A stretch of DNA of 53,033 bases from CAZZBK01 sp964652155 (GTDB lineage: Bacteria; Planctomycetota; Planctomycetia; Pirellulales; PNKZ01). Shown piece by piece: positions 42,370 to 50,807 of this stretch. The notes beneath the pieces are model-generated. The model was given only the letters and a program-made list of their open reading frames with translations, did not search any database and was not told where the DNA came from. How positions within the stretch are numbered: position 1 is the stretch's first letter; every line of letters begins with the position of its first letter. The translations under genes were made by a program, and so were the position numbers. Location: contig CAZZBK010000019.1 in NCBI GenBank assembly GCA_964652155.1, forward strand, positions 1 to 53,033. Reading direction: 5' to 3'.

Positions 42370-43551
42370 ATGGCCAAGAAACCTGAAGCCGAAAAAGTCG
42401 CCCTTTCGACCAAAGACAAAAAAACGCTCGGCTCGCTGCGCACCGTCGCCACCGACGTGATCGCCTGTGCCGAACGAGGCCGACCGCCGCACCTCGATGT
42501 GCCGAGCCGGTCGCTGTCGAACACCAAGTTCAACAAGTCCAAGCGGATGCTCGAGATGGGAAGCGGCACCAATCGCCGCGAACTCTTCAACCTCGCCCAG
42601 GCCAAGGCCTATATGCAAACCCTGCTCATCGGCAGCGGCTGCAAACGACTCATCGAGCAAGGCAAGACCACCAGCCTCCGCGGTCTGTACTACATGCTCA
42701 AGCACACCATCGAAGGGACCAAGGAAGAAACGTTCGAGGAACAGGGGGAGAGCGACGAGATCATCGAAGACGTCGAAGTCACGCTCGAATCGCTCCGCGA
42801 AGAGTTGCACGTGTACGCCAGTAATCGCGGCAACCTCGTGGGCCCACTCACGGTCGTCGACGGCGAAGATGTCATCGACTGCACGCGATTGGGAAGCGCC
42901 GGCTATAGCATTCCCTCGATTGTCGAGCCCGACGTGATCCGCTTTGATGAGTGTAAAGCCAATTTTATTCTACACGTAGAAAAAGACACTGTTTGGAGAA
43001 GGTTTCAAGAAGATCGTTTTTGGAAAAAGTATAATTGTTTGGTCACACATGGAGGTGGGCAACCTCCTCGTGGTGTGCGACGATTGTTACACAGATTGCA
43101 CAATTCCTTTCAGCCTGGTGGCAAGCCCCGGAATCCATCCGATGATCCTACCAAGGTTCCCAGATTGCCCGTGTACTGCCTGCTCGATAACGACCCCTGG
43201 GGCTATTACATCTACAGCGTGCTCAAGCAGGGCTCGATCAATCTGGCGTTCGAGAGTGCCCGAATGGCAATTCCCGACTGCCGCTACATTGGCCTGCGGA
43301 GCAAAGACTTCGAGCGCTGCCAGTTGAGCAACAGCGTGAAGATCAATCTGAACGATCAGGACATCAAACGGGCCAAGCAGATCGCCGAGTACCCTTGGTT
43401 CAAGGACAAAAAAAGCTGGCAAAAGGAAATTGCCCTGATGCTCGACAACGGCTTCAAGCTCGAAGTCGAATCGCTCATCAGCAAAGATATTAGCTACGTC
43501 AGCGAGGAGTACGTGCCGCAACGGCTCGACGAGAAGGACTGGCTCGACTGA
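42370..43551 (+). CDS. top6A: DNA topoisomerase VI subunit A (Spo11-like)
   Basis: Subunit A cuts and rejoins DNA. The 393-residue product has the winged-helix active site S-L-R-G-L-Y-Y-M-L, with Tyr108 the likely attacking residue by alignment to Spo11. It also has a TOPRIM domain with Glu204 (H-V-E-K-D-T-V-W) and Asp273/Asp275 (L-L-D-N-D-P-W-G). All catalytic residues are present, so a functional heterotetramer with Top6B is expected. Residues about 198-262 are encoded by a markedly AT-rich stretch (19 G+C in 42961-43020, against 38 in 42481-42540). They include an apparent extra segment (about NSFQPGGKPRNPSDDPTKVP) before the D-x-D strand. Confidence 0.95.
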   Translation: MAKKPEAEKVALSTKDKKTLGSLRTVATDVIACAERGRPPHLDVPSRSLSNTKFNKSKRMLEMGSGTNRRELFNLAQAKAYMQTLLIGSGCKRLIEQGKTTSLRGLYYMLKHTIEGTKEETFEEQGESDEIIEDVEVTLESLREELHVYASNRGNLVGPLTVVDGEDVIDCTRLGSAGYSIPSIVEPDVIRFDECKANFILHVEKDTVWRRFQEDRFWKKYNCLVTHGGGQPPRGVRRLLHRLHNSFQPGGKPRNPSDDPTKVPRLPVYCLLDNDPWGYYIYSVLKQGSINLAFESARMAIPDCRYIGLRSKDFERCQLSNSVKINLNDQDIKRAKQIAEYPWFKDKKSWQKEIALMLDNGFKLEVESLISKDISYVSEEYVPQRLDEKDWLD

Positions 43552-43571
43552 GCCCAATAATCGAGTGCTCA

Positions 43572-43627
43572 CCCCAAGCCGGCGGCTCTGCCGCCGGTCT
43601 TTCGGCGACAGAGTCGCCGGCTTGGGG
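43572..43627 (-). repeat. CCCCAAGCCGG hairpin repeat, copy 2
   Basis: Read on the minus strand, this runs from CCCCAAGCCGGCGA through TCTGTCGCCGAAAGACCGG to CCGCCGGCTTGGGG, about 90 percent identical to 10766-10820. It lies 20 bp after the top6A stop. Confidence 0.85.
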
Positions 43628-43701
43628 ATACTTTCTGTACGCGTTACATTGAGACGAGCCGCTCGACACGCAACCGAAACACAGACCACTGGAATCACCG
43701 C

Positions 43702-44607
43702 ATGAGCACCATAGGATTTATCGGCCTGGGAACGATGGGCCGACCGATGGCCAAGAACCTGATCAAGGCGGGCCATTCGCTGGTTTTTTTCGCCCGCAAG
43801 GACGAGATCGCCGCCGAGTTTACCGCCCTGGGGGCTCAGCGTGCCGCGACCCCTGCCGAGGTGACGCGGCGCTGCGAGTTCATCATCACCATTGTGACCG
43901 CCGACCCGCAGGTGACCGAAATCGCCTTGGGGAAAGACGGGATCATCGAGGCCGCCGCGAAGGGCAAGCTGCTCATCGACATGAGCACCGTGGGACCCGC
44001 GACCGAGCAGAGCATCGCCGCGAAGCTGCGTGAGCGCGGCATGAGCATGATCGACGCCCCGGTCAGCGGCGGACCCTGGGGCGCCGAGGCCGGCACGCTC
44101 GCCATCATGGTCGGCGGCGAGCAGGCCGATTACGACCGGGCCCTGGGGGTGCTGCAAGCGATGGGCAAGCACCTGTTCCATGTCGGGCCCATCGGCAGCG
44201 GCCAGACCGTCAAGCTCATCAATCAGATGGTCGGCGGCGGCATCATGGCGCTCATCGCCGAAGGCTTCGTGCTCGGTCGCGCGGCGGGCGTGAACCTCGA
44301 GTCGCTGCTGAGCGTGATGCTGGTGAGCAGCGCCAACTCGACGGTGCTCGACGCCCGAGGCAAGAAATTTTTGCTCGCCAATCAATTCACCCCCGGCTTC
44401 ATGGCCGAGCTGATGCGCAAGGATATGAGCCTTGCGGTCGAAATGGCCGACGGCCTCAAAGTTCCCACCCCGGTCGCGGCCAGCGCCTTACAACAGTACA
44501 CCACCACGATCAACCAAGGGCACGGCCAAGACGACTTCTCGGCGATTGTCAAAGTCTGCGAACGAGCCGCCGGCGTGCAACTCCACTCAACGGACACGAA
44601 ACTATGA
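43702..44607 (+). CDS. 3-hydroxyisobutyrate dehydrogenase-family oxidoreductase
   Basis: The 301-residue product begins MSTIGFIGLGTMGRPMAKNL (G-x-G-x-x-G NAD(P) site). It has the substrate-binding D-A-P-V-S-G-G-P-W-G-A-E-A-G-T-L signature, the catalytic Lys in G-Q-T-V-K-L-I-N-Q, and the C-terminal K-D-M-S-L-A-V-E block. The family oxidises or reduces beta-hydroxyacids (3-hydroxyisobutyrate, tartronate semialdehyde, gamma-hydroxybutyrate), and the exact substrate is open. The next gene overlaps by ATGA. Confidence 0.93.
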   Translation: MSTIGFIGLGTMGRPMAKNLIKAGHSLVFFARKDEIAAEFTALGAQRAATPAEVTRRCEFIITIVTADPQVTEIALGKDGIIEAAAKGKLLIDMSTVGPATEQSIAAKLRERGMSMIDAPVSGGPWGAEAGTLAIMVGGEQADYDRALGVLQAMGKHLFHVGPIGSGQTVKLINQMVGGGIMALIAEGFVLGRAAGVNLESLLSVMLVSSANSTVLDARGKKFLLANQFTPGFMAELMRKDMSLAVEMADGLKVPTPVAASALQQYTTTINQGHGQDDFSAIVKVCERAAGVQLHSTDTKL

Positions 44608-45008
44608 CCGCGCAAACTTGGCAAGCGCTCGGCGCGCTGCTCGCCGCCGTGGGCGTGGGACTGGGCGCGTTCGGCGCGCACGGGCTCGACAACTATTTGC
44701 AGCAAACCTTCGCGGGCATCGAGAGCGAACTGCTCGCGCGGCGACTCGCGCAGTTCGACACCGGCGTGCGTTATCAACTGTGGCACGCGCTGGGCATCAT
44801 CCTGGCGAGCCTCGCGCTCGGCGGCCGCTCGACCCTCGCCGCCGCGCTGTTCCTCGCCGGCATCGTGCTCTTCAGCGGCATGCTCTACGTGCTGGTATTG
44901 ACCGGCAAGACCTGGCTCGGCGCGATTGTTCCGCTGGGGGGCGTGGCGTTGATCGCCGGTTGGGTCGTGTTCGCCGTGCAAGCTGTTCGCGAACGAACCG
45001 TCCACTGA
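44604..45008 (+). CDS. DUF423 membrane protein
   Basis: The 134-residue protein has four hydrophobic segments and the DUF423 signature: A-L-L-A-A-V-G-V-G-L-G-A-F-G-A-H-G-L near the start, then F-D-T-G-V-R-Y-Q-L-W-H-A-L-G-I and G-I-V-L-F-S-G-M-L-Y-V-L. It is an inner-membrane protein of unknown function. It overlaps the upstream dehydrogenase gene by ATGA, so the two are translated together. Its last codons lie in the 55-bp sequence repeated on the far side of the assembly gap. Confidence 0.92.
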   Translation: MTAQTWQALGALLAAVGVGLGAFGAHGLDNYLQQTFAGIESELLARRLAQFDTGVRYQLWHALGIILASLALGGRSTLAAALFLAGIVLFSGMLYVLVLTGKTWLGAIVPLGGVALIAGWVVFAVQAVRERTVH

Positions 45009-45204
45009 GCCGTGTGCGACGCTAAGGACCAACGAGAACGCTAAGGACCNNNNNNNNNNNNNNNNNNNNNNNNNNNNNNNNNNNNNNNNNNNNNNNNNNN
45101 NNNNNNNNNNNNNNNNNNNNNNNNNNNNNNNNNNNNNNNNNNNNNNNNNGAACCGTCCACTGAGCCGTGTGCGACGCTAAGGACCAACGAGAACGCTAAG
45201 GACC
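44995..45204. other. Assembly gap of 100 N with identical 55-bp flanks
   Basis: Bases 45050-45149 are N. The 55 bases before it (44995-45049) are repeated exactly after it (45150-45204). The shared text contains a 19-bp-period tandem (ACGCTAAGGACC twice). This is a scaffolding placeholder, not a biological spacer; the real distance may be zero or a few tandem units. Confidence 0.95.
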
Positions 45205-45384
45205 GACGAGCATGCCGACCGGGGCGGTCTTGGCCTTGAAATCCCAGTCGTAGCGGGCCAACTCGAGCGACAACAGCGCGATCGCGACGCCGACGGCCAA
45301 GAATGACAGAGCGAGCAGCGCTGTGTAGACGTTGAACTTGCCCAGCAGCGAGGGCTGGATGTCAGTTGATTCGGGTTGCGACAC
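45196..45384 (-). CDS. Small single-pass membrane protein
   Basis: From GTG 45384, preceded by AAAGGA 6 nt upstream, this encodes 62 residues: VSQPESTDIQPSLLGKFNVY, one transmembrane helix (TALLALSFLAVGVAIALLSLEL), then RYDWDFKAKTAPVGMLVGP. A longer frame starting at 45477 would be antisense-frame to nothing useful and overlaps the upstream gene fully. The start overlaps the 3' end of the coiled-coil gene by 23 nt, so the two are coupled. Its stop lies in the gap-flanking repeat. Confidence 0.75.
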   Translation of the reverse strand: MSQPESTDIQPSLLGKFNVYTALLALSFLAVGVAIALLSLELARYDWDFKAKTAPVGMLVGP

Positions 45385-46186
45385 GGTCGTTCCTTTCGAT
45401 TTTGCCCTTTTGGAACTGCGGCAGAGCCTTGGCGACCGCTTTCTCCGGTCGCGCGTCGACCACCTGCACCCGGCCAAGATACTGTGTGCCGCGGGTGACT
45501 TCGAGCGTGTGTCCGCGGTTGAGCCCGTCGTCGGTGCCGAGCGAAATCTCCATCAGCCCGTCGTTGGCCACGGCCAGCACAATGCCGTCCATCTTCGGCG
45601 GCTCGTTCGACACGTCGGTCTCGACCGACAAGCCGCGCCGTTCGAGCACGACCTTGGCTTTGGTCAACTGCTCGGTGAGCTTGACGTTCGTGTCGTCCAA
45701 GCGGCGCCGGTCGGCTTGCAGGTTGTTACGGTCGTCGAGCAATTGCACGTACTGTCTGAATTTCTCGTCCTTCTCCTCACGCAGCTTTTGCAAATCGGTG
45801 CGCAGCTGATCGACTTTCTTGTCGGCTGCTTCGACGTTGGCGACGGCAGCCGTGGCTAGCGACGTGGCCTCGCGGAGGTCTTTTTCCTTGGCGGCGAACT
45901 GCTCCTTCGAGTCTTCAATCTCTTGAAGCAAGGTGTCGCGCGCCGTCTTGAGCTTGTCGACGCTGTCCTTCTGCTCCTTGATCTGGGCTTGGAGCGTTTC
46001 GAGCTCGGCGAGGCTTTTCGCCTGCGTGTTCTGTAGCTCGGTCTTGAGCTGCGCGATCTTGGTCGACAGCGCGGTCGCTTTATCGCGCCAGTTCTTGTGC
46101 GTCGAGTAGACGCTGACCGCGAAACCCAAATACACGCTGGTCATCACAAAGATCAGCGTGACTAAAATTTTACCGACGAGATTCAT
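45362..46186 (-). CDS. Membrane-anchored coiled-coil protein
   Basis: The 274-residue product has an N-terminal transmembrane helix (NLVGKILVTLIFVMTSVYLG), a long coiled coil at about 35-175 (heptad-rich KIAQLKTELQNTQAKSLAEL and KKVDQLRTDLQKLREEKDEK), and a C-terminal beta domain of about 90 residues (GIVLAVANDGLMEISLGTDDGLNRGHTLEV). The layout resembles MreC-like envelope proteins, but I cannot assign a family. AGGAG lies 8 nt before ATG 46186, which decides this start over GTG 46192. Confidence 0.82.
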   Translation of the reverse strand: MNLVGKILVTLIFVMTSVYLGFAVSVYSTHKNWRDKATALSTKIAQLKTELQNTQAKSLAELETLQAQIKEQKDSVDKLKTARDTLLQEIEDSKEQFAAKEKDLREATSLATAAVANVEAADKKVDQLRTDLQKLREEKDEKFRQYVQLLDDRNNLQADRRRLDDTNVKLTEQLTKAKVVLERRGLSVETDVSNEPPKMDGIVLAVANDGLMEISLGTDDGLNRGHTLEVTRGTQYLGRVQVVDARPEKAVAKALPQFQKGKIERNDRVATRIN

Positions 46187-46491
46187 CGCCACCGCTCCTG
46201 GAGCGTTCAGAACACAAGGCCATCGAACTGGGCACGACCGTGTGCGACATATTGCCTATCCTGACACAAAATCGGCCACCTCTTGAGGTTGAAACCGGGT
46301 CGTGTGCCAGACTGGGGAACCCCAGCCGAATCGATCGATTAATAGGCCGACACCATCTTGGAGTTGAGTTTTCAGTATAAACTCGCTCAAAAATCAGCGT
46401 CAACAAACTTCCGCCCGAGATTCAAAATAGCCCCATTTCGCTCCCCTCCGCAGCCGGTATATCCAGACCTGTACCCATCGGCAGAGGGGGG
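46187..46491. other. 305-bp intergenic stretch
   Basis: It holds the promoter and long leader of the coiled-coil gene. Near the lnt end it holds an imperfect stem (CCCCTC...GAGGGG around 46447-46490) that could end lnt transcription. There is no gene. Confidence 0.55.
46374..46403 (-). promoter_or_regulatory. Sigma-70-like promoter for the coiled-coil operon
   Basis: On the minus strand TTGACG (46403-46398) and TATACT (46379-46374) are separated by 18 nt. Both are one base off consensus. It would give a leader of about 180 nt before ATG 46186. Confidence 0.5.
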
Positions 46492-48162
46492 TTAATAGCC
46501 TCGGGAGCGTCTGGGCAGGCAAACGACGGCACTCAAGAGCAGGCACGCGCCGGCGAACCCGTCGCCCCAGGCCAGGTACGCGCTCTGCCGTGGGTCGAGC
46601 TGCACGTCGGCGACGATCGTGTCGGTCGCGCGGCGTTTGCCTTGGCGGACGATCGTCCCCTGCGAGTCGATCCAGGCCGAGAAACCCGTGTTGGCCGCTA
46701 TCAAGAGCGGCTTGCGACACTCGACCGCTCGCATCACGCCGCAGGCCAGGTGCATGTCGAGCTCACTCGAGCCCCAGAACCAACCGTCGTTCGTCAGGTT
46801 CACGAGCACGTCGGGCTTGTGTCCGGCGACGGTCAACTCGTTCACGCTGCGGCGAATCACGTGCGACAGCACGCTCTCGTAACAGATACTCGGGCACAGC
46901 GTGAACGTCTGGCCGCCAGAGCCTGTGATGTGCAGCGCGGCCGCTCTTTCGCCCGAGTCGATACCCCCGGCCAGCGGCGTGATCTGATAGAGCCACGGTA
47001 ACTGCCGGGCCAGCGGAATGTACTCGCCGAACATGACCGGGTGCATTTTGTCGTAGCGGGCGCTCAACGTGCCATCGCTCTCTAAGAGCACGGCCGAGTT
47101 GGTGCGGTGCACGCGCGACCCTTCGTAATGCCAGGCGTCGATCCCCAGCAGCGTGGGTCGTCCGATCTGCTGGGCAAACGTCTCCAAGATGGACTGGTAC
47201 TCCTGGGCGCGTTGCCGCAGGTCATCGAACGTCCAGGGCTCAAGGGCCGGGGGCGTCACTTGCGCGGCATGGGTGATGAGCGGATTGCGATACATCGTCT
47301 CGGGCCAGACGATCAGATCGGTGTCGCGTCGCGCGCTGAGTGCGTCGAGCGTGAGGCTGACGTACTGATCGAACGCGCGTTGGGCGTGCTCCTGGGCCTG
47401 CCGCGCGTTGTCATGCATCATCGTGTCGATCGAGCCTTGGATGAGCGTCACGGTCGGCCCGCGTTGGGGCTCGTACTGACTTACTCGCAGCGTGCCGTAG
47501 CCGAGCACGGCGGCCAACAGCGCGCTGGCCGCGATGAGTGGCCGCGCGTCGATCCGCCCGACCCAGACCTGCGCCAGACACGCGCCCACGAACACGATGA
47601 CAAAGCTCACGCCATATCCGCCCAGAAGGTCCGCGATCTGAATCAGCGTGTTGAAGGCGATCTGCGAATTGGCCGGGCTCGCCATGTTGAAGCCGGAGAG
47701 TAAATGCGCCTGCACGAGTTCGAGTCCGGTCCAGGCCAGCGCCATGCTCAGCGGCGCTGGCCAACCGTGGACATGCACGCCGCGCCGGCTCAGGTAGACG
47801 AAGATGGGCAAATAACAGCCCAGATAACACGCTAGCGCCAGCCAGCCGAGGCTCGTGAGCGGATGGGGCAGCCGCAGCCAGTGAACGGCCAACAGCCAGT
47901 AGACGCAGCCGGCGAGCCAGACGCCGCGGTAGGGACGAGAGCCGCCGAGCGTCGAGCGCCGCACGATCAGCGCCCAGGGGATGGGCGCTAACCATGCCAA
48001 GGGCCAGCACCCCAGCGGCGGCTGAGCTGCAAACAGCAGCAAACTCCCCAAGACTCCCAGCCCCAGCGGCGAATTCAACACGCGCCCCGCAAACTCCCGA
48101 GCGCTCCGCGTGGACGGCGTGCCAGACGACGGACGGCGGTCGGTTGAGCAGCTCGGAGTCAT
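46492..48162 (-). CDS. lnt: Apolipoprotein N-acyltransferase Lnt
   Basis: Lnt adds the third acyl chain to lipoproteins in the inner membrane. The 556-residue product has multiple N-terminal membrane helices (about 30-230) and a nitrilase-like periplasmic domain. The catalytic triad is visible: Glu in L-I-V-W-P-E-T, Lys in R-Y-D-K-M-H-P-V-M-F-G-E-Y-I-P, and Cys in C-P-S-I-C-Y-E-S-V-L. N-L-T-N-D-G-W-F is also typical, and a final membrane helix follows. The length is within the family range. The presence of lnt is consistent with a diderm envelope. Confidence 0.94.
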   Translation of the reverse strand: MTPSCSTDRRPSSGTPSTRSAREFAGRVLNSPLGLGVLGSLLLFAAQPPLGCWPLAWLAPIPWALIVRRSTLGGSRPYRGVWLAGCVYWLLAVHWLRLPHPLTSLGWLALACYLGCYLPIFVYLSRRGVHVHGWPAPLSMALAWTGLELVQAHLLSGFNMASPANSQIAFNTLIQIADLLGGYGVSFVIVFVGACLAQVWVGRIDARPLIAASALLAAVLGYGTLRVSQYEPQRGPTVTLIQGSIDTMMHDNARQAQEHAQRAFDQYVSLTLDALSARRDTDLIVWPETMYRNPLITHAAQVTPPALEPWTFDDLRQRAQEYQSILETFAQQIGRPTLLGIDAWHYEGSRVHRTNSAVLLESDGTLSARYDKMHPVMFGEYIPLARQLPWLYQITPLAGGIDSGERAAALHITGSGGQTFTLCPSICYESVLSHVIRRSVNELTVAGHKPDVLVNLTNDGWFWGSSELDMHLACGVMRAVECRKPLLIAANTGFSAWIDSQGTIVRQGKRRATDTIVADVQLDPRQSAYLAWGDGFAGACLLLSAVVCLPRRSRGY

Positions 48163-48359
48163 ATTCGCCAGGCGAGAATTTTAGCAGGGTCAGGACCGAT
48201 TCGTGCCGCAGTGTAGTCGATGGGCCAGGGGGGCGAGAATGCGAGTTCAGCAAACTCGCCGCGGCGACACTTCCGCTTGTTGTCTCGCTCCCTTCACGGG
48301 TACGATAGACGCCACGTAGCCGATGTCCTTTCCGCATCTCTCATGGGCACAGCCGACAC

Positions 48360-49121
48360 GTGAACATTCAAGTCGTGGCTCCCAGCAGTGGGTCAGCGCA
48401 TCACTTGCAGTTTTTGATCGCGACGCTCATCGACGACGTGATCGCGATCGACGCCGGCGCGCTCGGCCTGATGCCGCTCGACGCCCAACGGCGCGTGCAA
48501 CACATCTTTCTCTCGCACGCGCATCTGGATCATGTCGCCACGCTCCCCATCTTTCTCGACAACGTCTATGAGCCCGGCCCGCAATGCGTCAGCGTGTACG
48601 GCACACGGGCCACGCTCGACGTGTTGCAGCAGAGCATCTTCAACGATCGAGTCTGGCCCGACATGGTGCGATTGTCGCGCGGGTCAACGTCGTTCGTCCG
48701 CTTGATCGAGATCGAGCCCTACCAGAGCGTGACCGTGGGGGGACACACCGTCACCCCATTGCCCCTCGAACATGTGATTCCCACCGTGGCCTTTGTGATC
48801 GACGACTGGGCGAGCGCCGTGGCGATTGTCTCCGACACCGCGCCGAGCGAGGCGGTGTGGACGGCCTTGCGCGGTCAAGCGCGGCTCGACGCGCTGTTTC
48901 TCGAATGCAGCTTTCCGAACGAATTGGCCGAGTTGGCCGGGATCAGCTTCCATCTCACCCCCGAGCTGTTTGCCGCCGAGTATCGCAAGCTCGGCCGCGA
49001 GCTGCCGCTGTACGCCGTGCATATCAAGCCGGCGATGTATGACCGCGTGGCCGCGCAGCTCGCGGCGCTCAACTTGCCCACGCTCAAGCTCGCCCGGCCC
49101 GGGCATGTTTACCAGATCTAA
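48360..49121 (+). CDS. MBL-fold protein, class II cAMP phosphodiesterase-like
   Basis: The 253-residue product from GTG 48360 has the metallo-beta-lactamase metal motif I-F-L-S-H-A-H-L-D-H-V at about residues 50-60. D-T-A-P-S-E, L-E-C-S-F-P-N and a late His in V-H-I-K-P follow. The arrangement S-H-x-H-L-D-H and L-E-(C/S)-S-(F/Y) is that of class II cyclic nucleotide phosphodiesterases (PF02112 type). Hydrolysis of a cyclic nucleotide is a reasonable guess, not proven. There is no in-frame ATG before family similarity begins, so GTG is accepted. Confidence 0.82.
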   Translation: MNIQVVAPSSGSAHHLQFLIATLIDDVIAIDAGALGLMPLDAQRRVQHIFLSHAHLDHVATLPIFLDNVYEPGPQCVSVYGTRATLDVLQQSIFNDRVWPDMVRLSRGSTSFVRLIEIEPYQSVTVGGHTVTPLPLEHVIPTVAFVIDDWASAVAIVSDTAPSEAVWTALRGQARLDALFLECSFPNELAELAGISFHLTPELFAAEYRKLGRELPLYAVHIKPAMYDRVAAQLAALNLPTLKLARPGHVYQI

Positions 49122-49242
49122 CTCGCAAGCTCGGTCGCGGCCAACGATGAGCACGTGAGTTAAATTCTTGTCGCTGCAATATCTCTGTCGACGGGCTCTT
49201 CGACCCGGGCGAGGGTGGAGCGTCGAGCGGTCAGAACGCAAT

Positions 49243-49288
49243 CTCCCCTCATCCGGCCTGCCGGCCACCTTCTCCCGAAGGGAGAAGG
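49243..49288. repeat. Intergenic palindromic repeat
   Basis: CTCCCCTCATCCGGCC, a CCGGCC inverted core, then CACCTTCTCCCGAAGGGAGAAGG. The last part is a perfect CTTCTCCC/GGGAGAAG hairpin with a 2-nt loop. Sequences of this wording occur as dispersed intergenic repeats in many proteobacterial and planctomycete genomes. Confidence 0.7.
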
Positions 49289-49349
49289 ATGTTCGACGCT
49301 CATGGTCTCGCGGATGCTCGCCTTGCGATGGCCCGGCGCGGTCGCGCGG

Positions 49350-50807
49350 TTACTTGGCCGAGCTGCGGCTCTTGAGTTCACCGGCCATTTCGAGCAGCGC
49401 GGTCATCATCTTCTCCGAGGCCTGCTTCTCGAGCCGATTGGTGCCGATCCAGGTCTCGTAGCCGCCCAGCTCATGCTGCCGGGGCGTGGGCAGGTATCCG
49501 TAGTAACCATGATTGAGCGACACCATGACCGGGTGCGCGAACGGTGCCCGCCGCTTGAATTCCAAGCCAATCTCGCAAAACACCTCGCAGGGGAGCGTCC
49601 CCAGACACACGTCGCCGATTCGCAACACCTGGATCGGCAACTCGAGTGTCGCCGGGTACTCGACCACGCGCAGCGTGCGCTCGGCGTAGATTAGAGGCAG
49701 ATTGGCTTTACCCGGCGTGTGCACCTGCTCGGCGATCGTCTTTTTCGCCCAAGCCATTTGCTCGTCGGTCGGACGTCGACTGGCGATCGGCAACTCGCGA
49801 TACGCGGCGGCGACGCTGAGATCGCGCGCGTACTTGGCCTGCTTGAGACCGTCGAACACCTTTTGGGCCACGTCGCTGGCCACGTACCGCATCTGGCCGT
49901 AGGTCGGCTTGCGCGGCCTTGGCGAGCGGAAATTGTTGTTGTTGACGTCGCCGCTCGTGCCGTTGGCCAACATCGCAACGAACGGCGGGTCGAGCCGCGT
50001 GGCCTCGAGCCGCTGCGCCAACTCAGTGCAGAAAATGGCAAAGTAGTCGGCCGAGATATGCCCAGGCCCCACATCGCCCACGTAGTGCAACGAATACGAG
50101 GCGAAACAGCCAATCGGCTGGCCACTGTCCGGCTCGCGGGCCATGATCACCGATACGGCCGGGTCGGTCGGCCCGGCGGGCTCGACGAGGTTCGGACTCC
50201 CACCGGGCGGGTTCATCTTGACCAGATCCGAGGTGCCGAACGGGTTCTCGGGCATCGTGCCCGGGCGCATGAACCAGCGACGATTAAAGACGTGCTCTGG
50301 AGCGTCGACCTGGATGTAGGCCAGCTCGGCGCTGCGCAAGGTGTTGATGGCTCCTTGCACGGCATCGGCAATGCGCCGGGCCACGAATTGTTGATACGGT
50401 TCGAGGGGCGCGTCGAGATTGAGCCGGTTCTGGCCCAGGGCACTCGACGCCGAATGGGTATGCGTGGCGCTGATGAGCACGTGCTCGCGTGGGATGTTGG
50501 ACCGCTCGGCGATGAGCCGCCGCGCCTCGTCGCTCACGCTGCGATGAATGCCCAGCAGGTCGGTGACCACCAGCGCGATGCGCGTCGTGCCGTCGTCCAG
50601 AACCAGCGCTCGAGCATGCAGCGGGTCGTGTACATGCTTGGACGGGCTGGGAGAGAAGCCGCCGACAATGTTCTCGCCCAGAGGGGGTGTGATATCGCTC
50701 AGCGCCGCGCCGCAGCGCAGCTCGCCGCCGCGCGCCAGCGCCCCGCCCAGCGACAGAAACAACAGCAGCGTGCCCACGGCGCGCCGAGAAATAAGCCAGT
50801 CTCGCAT
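49350..50807 (-). CDS. Neutral-ceramidase-like secreted protein
   Basis: The 485-residue product has a signal peptide (RRAVGTLLLFLSLGGALARG) and a ceramidase-type domain across its length: L-R-C-G-A-A-L-S-D-I-T-P-P-L-G, I-S-A-T-H-T-H-S-A-S, A-S-Y-S-L-H-Y-V-G-D, and M-L-A-N-G-T-S-G-D-V-N-N-N-N. The metal-site His residues fit, but the catalytic Ser of the G-D-(V/I)-S-P motif is replaced by Asn. It is related to the protein at 27032 but lacks the TPR half. It probably hydrolyses an amide or ester outside the cytoplasm, if active at all. Confidence 0.85.
   Translation of the reverse strand: MRDWLISRRAVGTLLLFLSLGGALARGGELRCGAALSDITPPLGENIVGGFSPSPSKHVHDPLHARALVLDDGTTRIALVVTDLLGIHRSVSDEARRLIAERSNIPREHVLISATHTHSASSALGQNRLNLDAPLEPYQQFVARRIADAVQGAINTLRSAELAYIQVDAPEHVFNRRWFMRPGTMPENPFGTSDLVKMNPPGGSPNLVEPAGPTDPAVSVIMAREPDSGQPIGCFASYSLHYVGDVGPGHISADYFAIFCTELAQRLEATRLDPPFVAMLANGTSGDVNNNNFRSPRPRKPTYGQMRYVASDVAQKVFDGLKQAKYARDLSVAAAYRELPIASRRPTDEQMAWAKKTIAEQVHTPGKANLPLIYAERTLRVVEYPATLELPIQVLRIGDVCLGTLPCEVFCEIGLEFKRRAPFAHPVMVSLNHGYYGYLPTPRQHELGGYETWIGTNRLEKQASEKMMTALLEMAGELKSRSSAK

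Noticed and set aside
44995..45204. Biological direct repeat flanking a spacer
   Set aside because: The spacer is 100 N and the repeats are exactly identical, which fits contig overlap better than biology.
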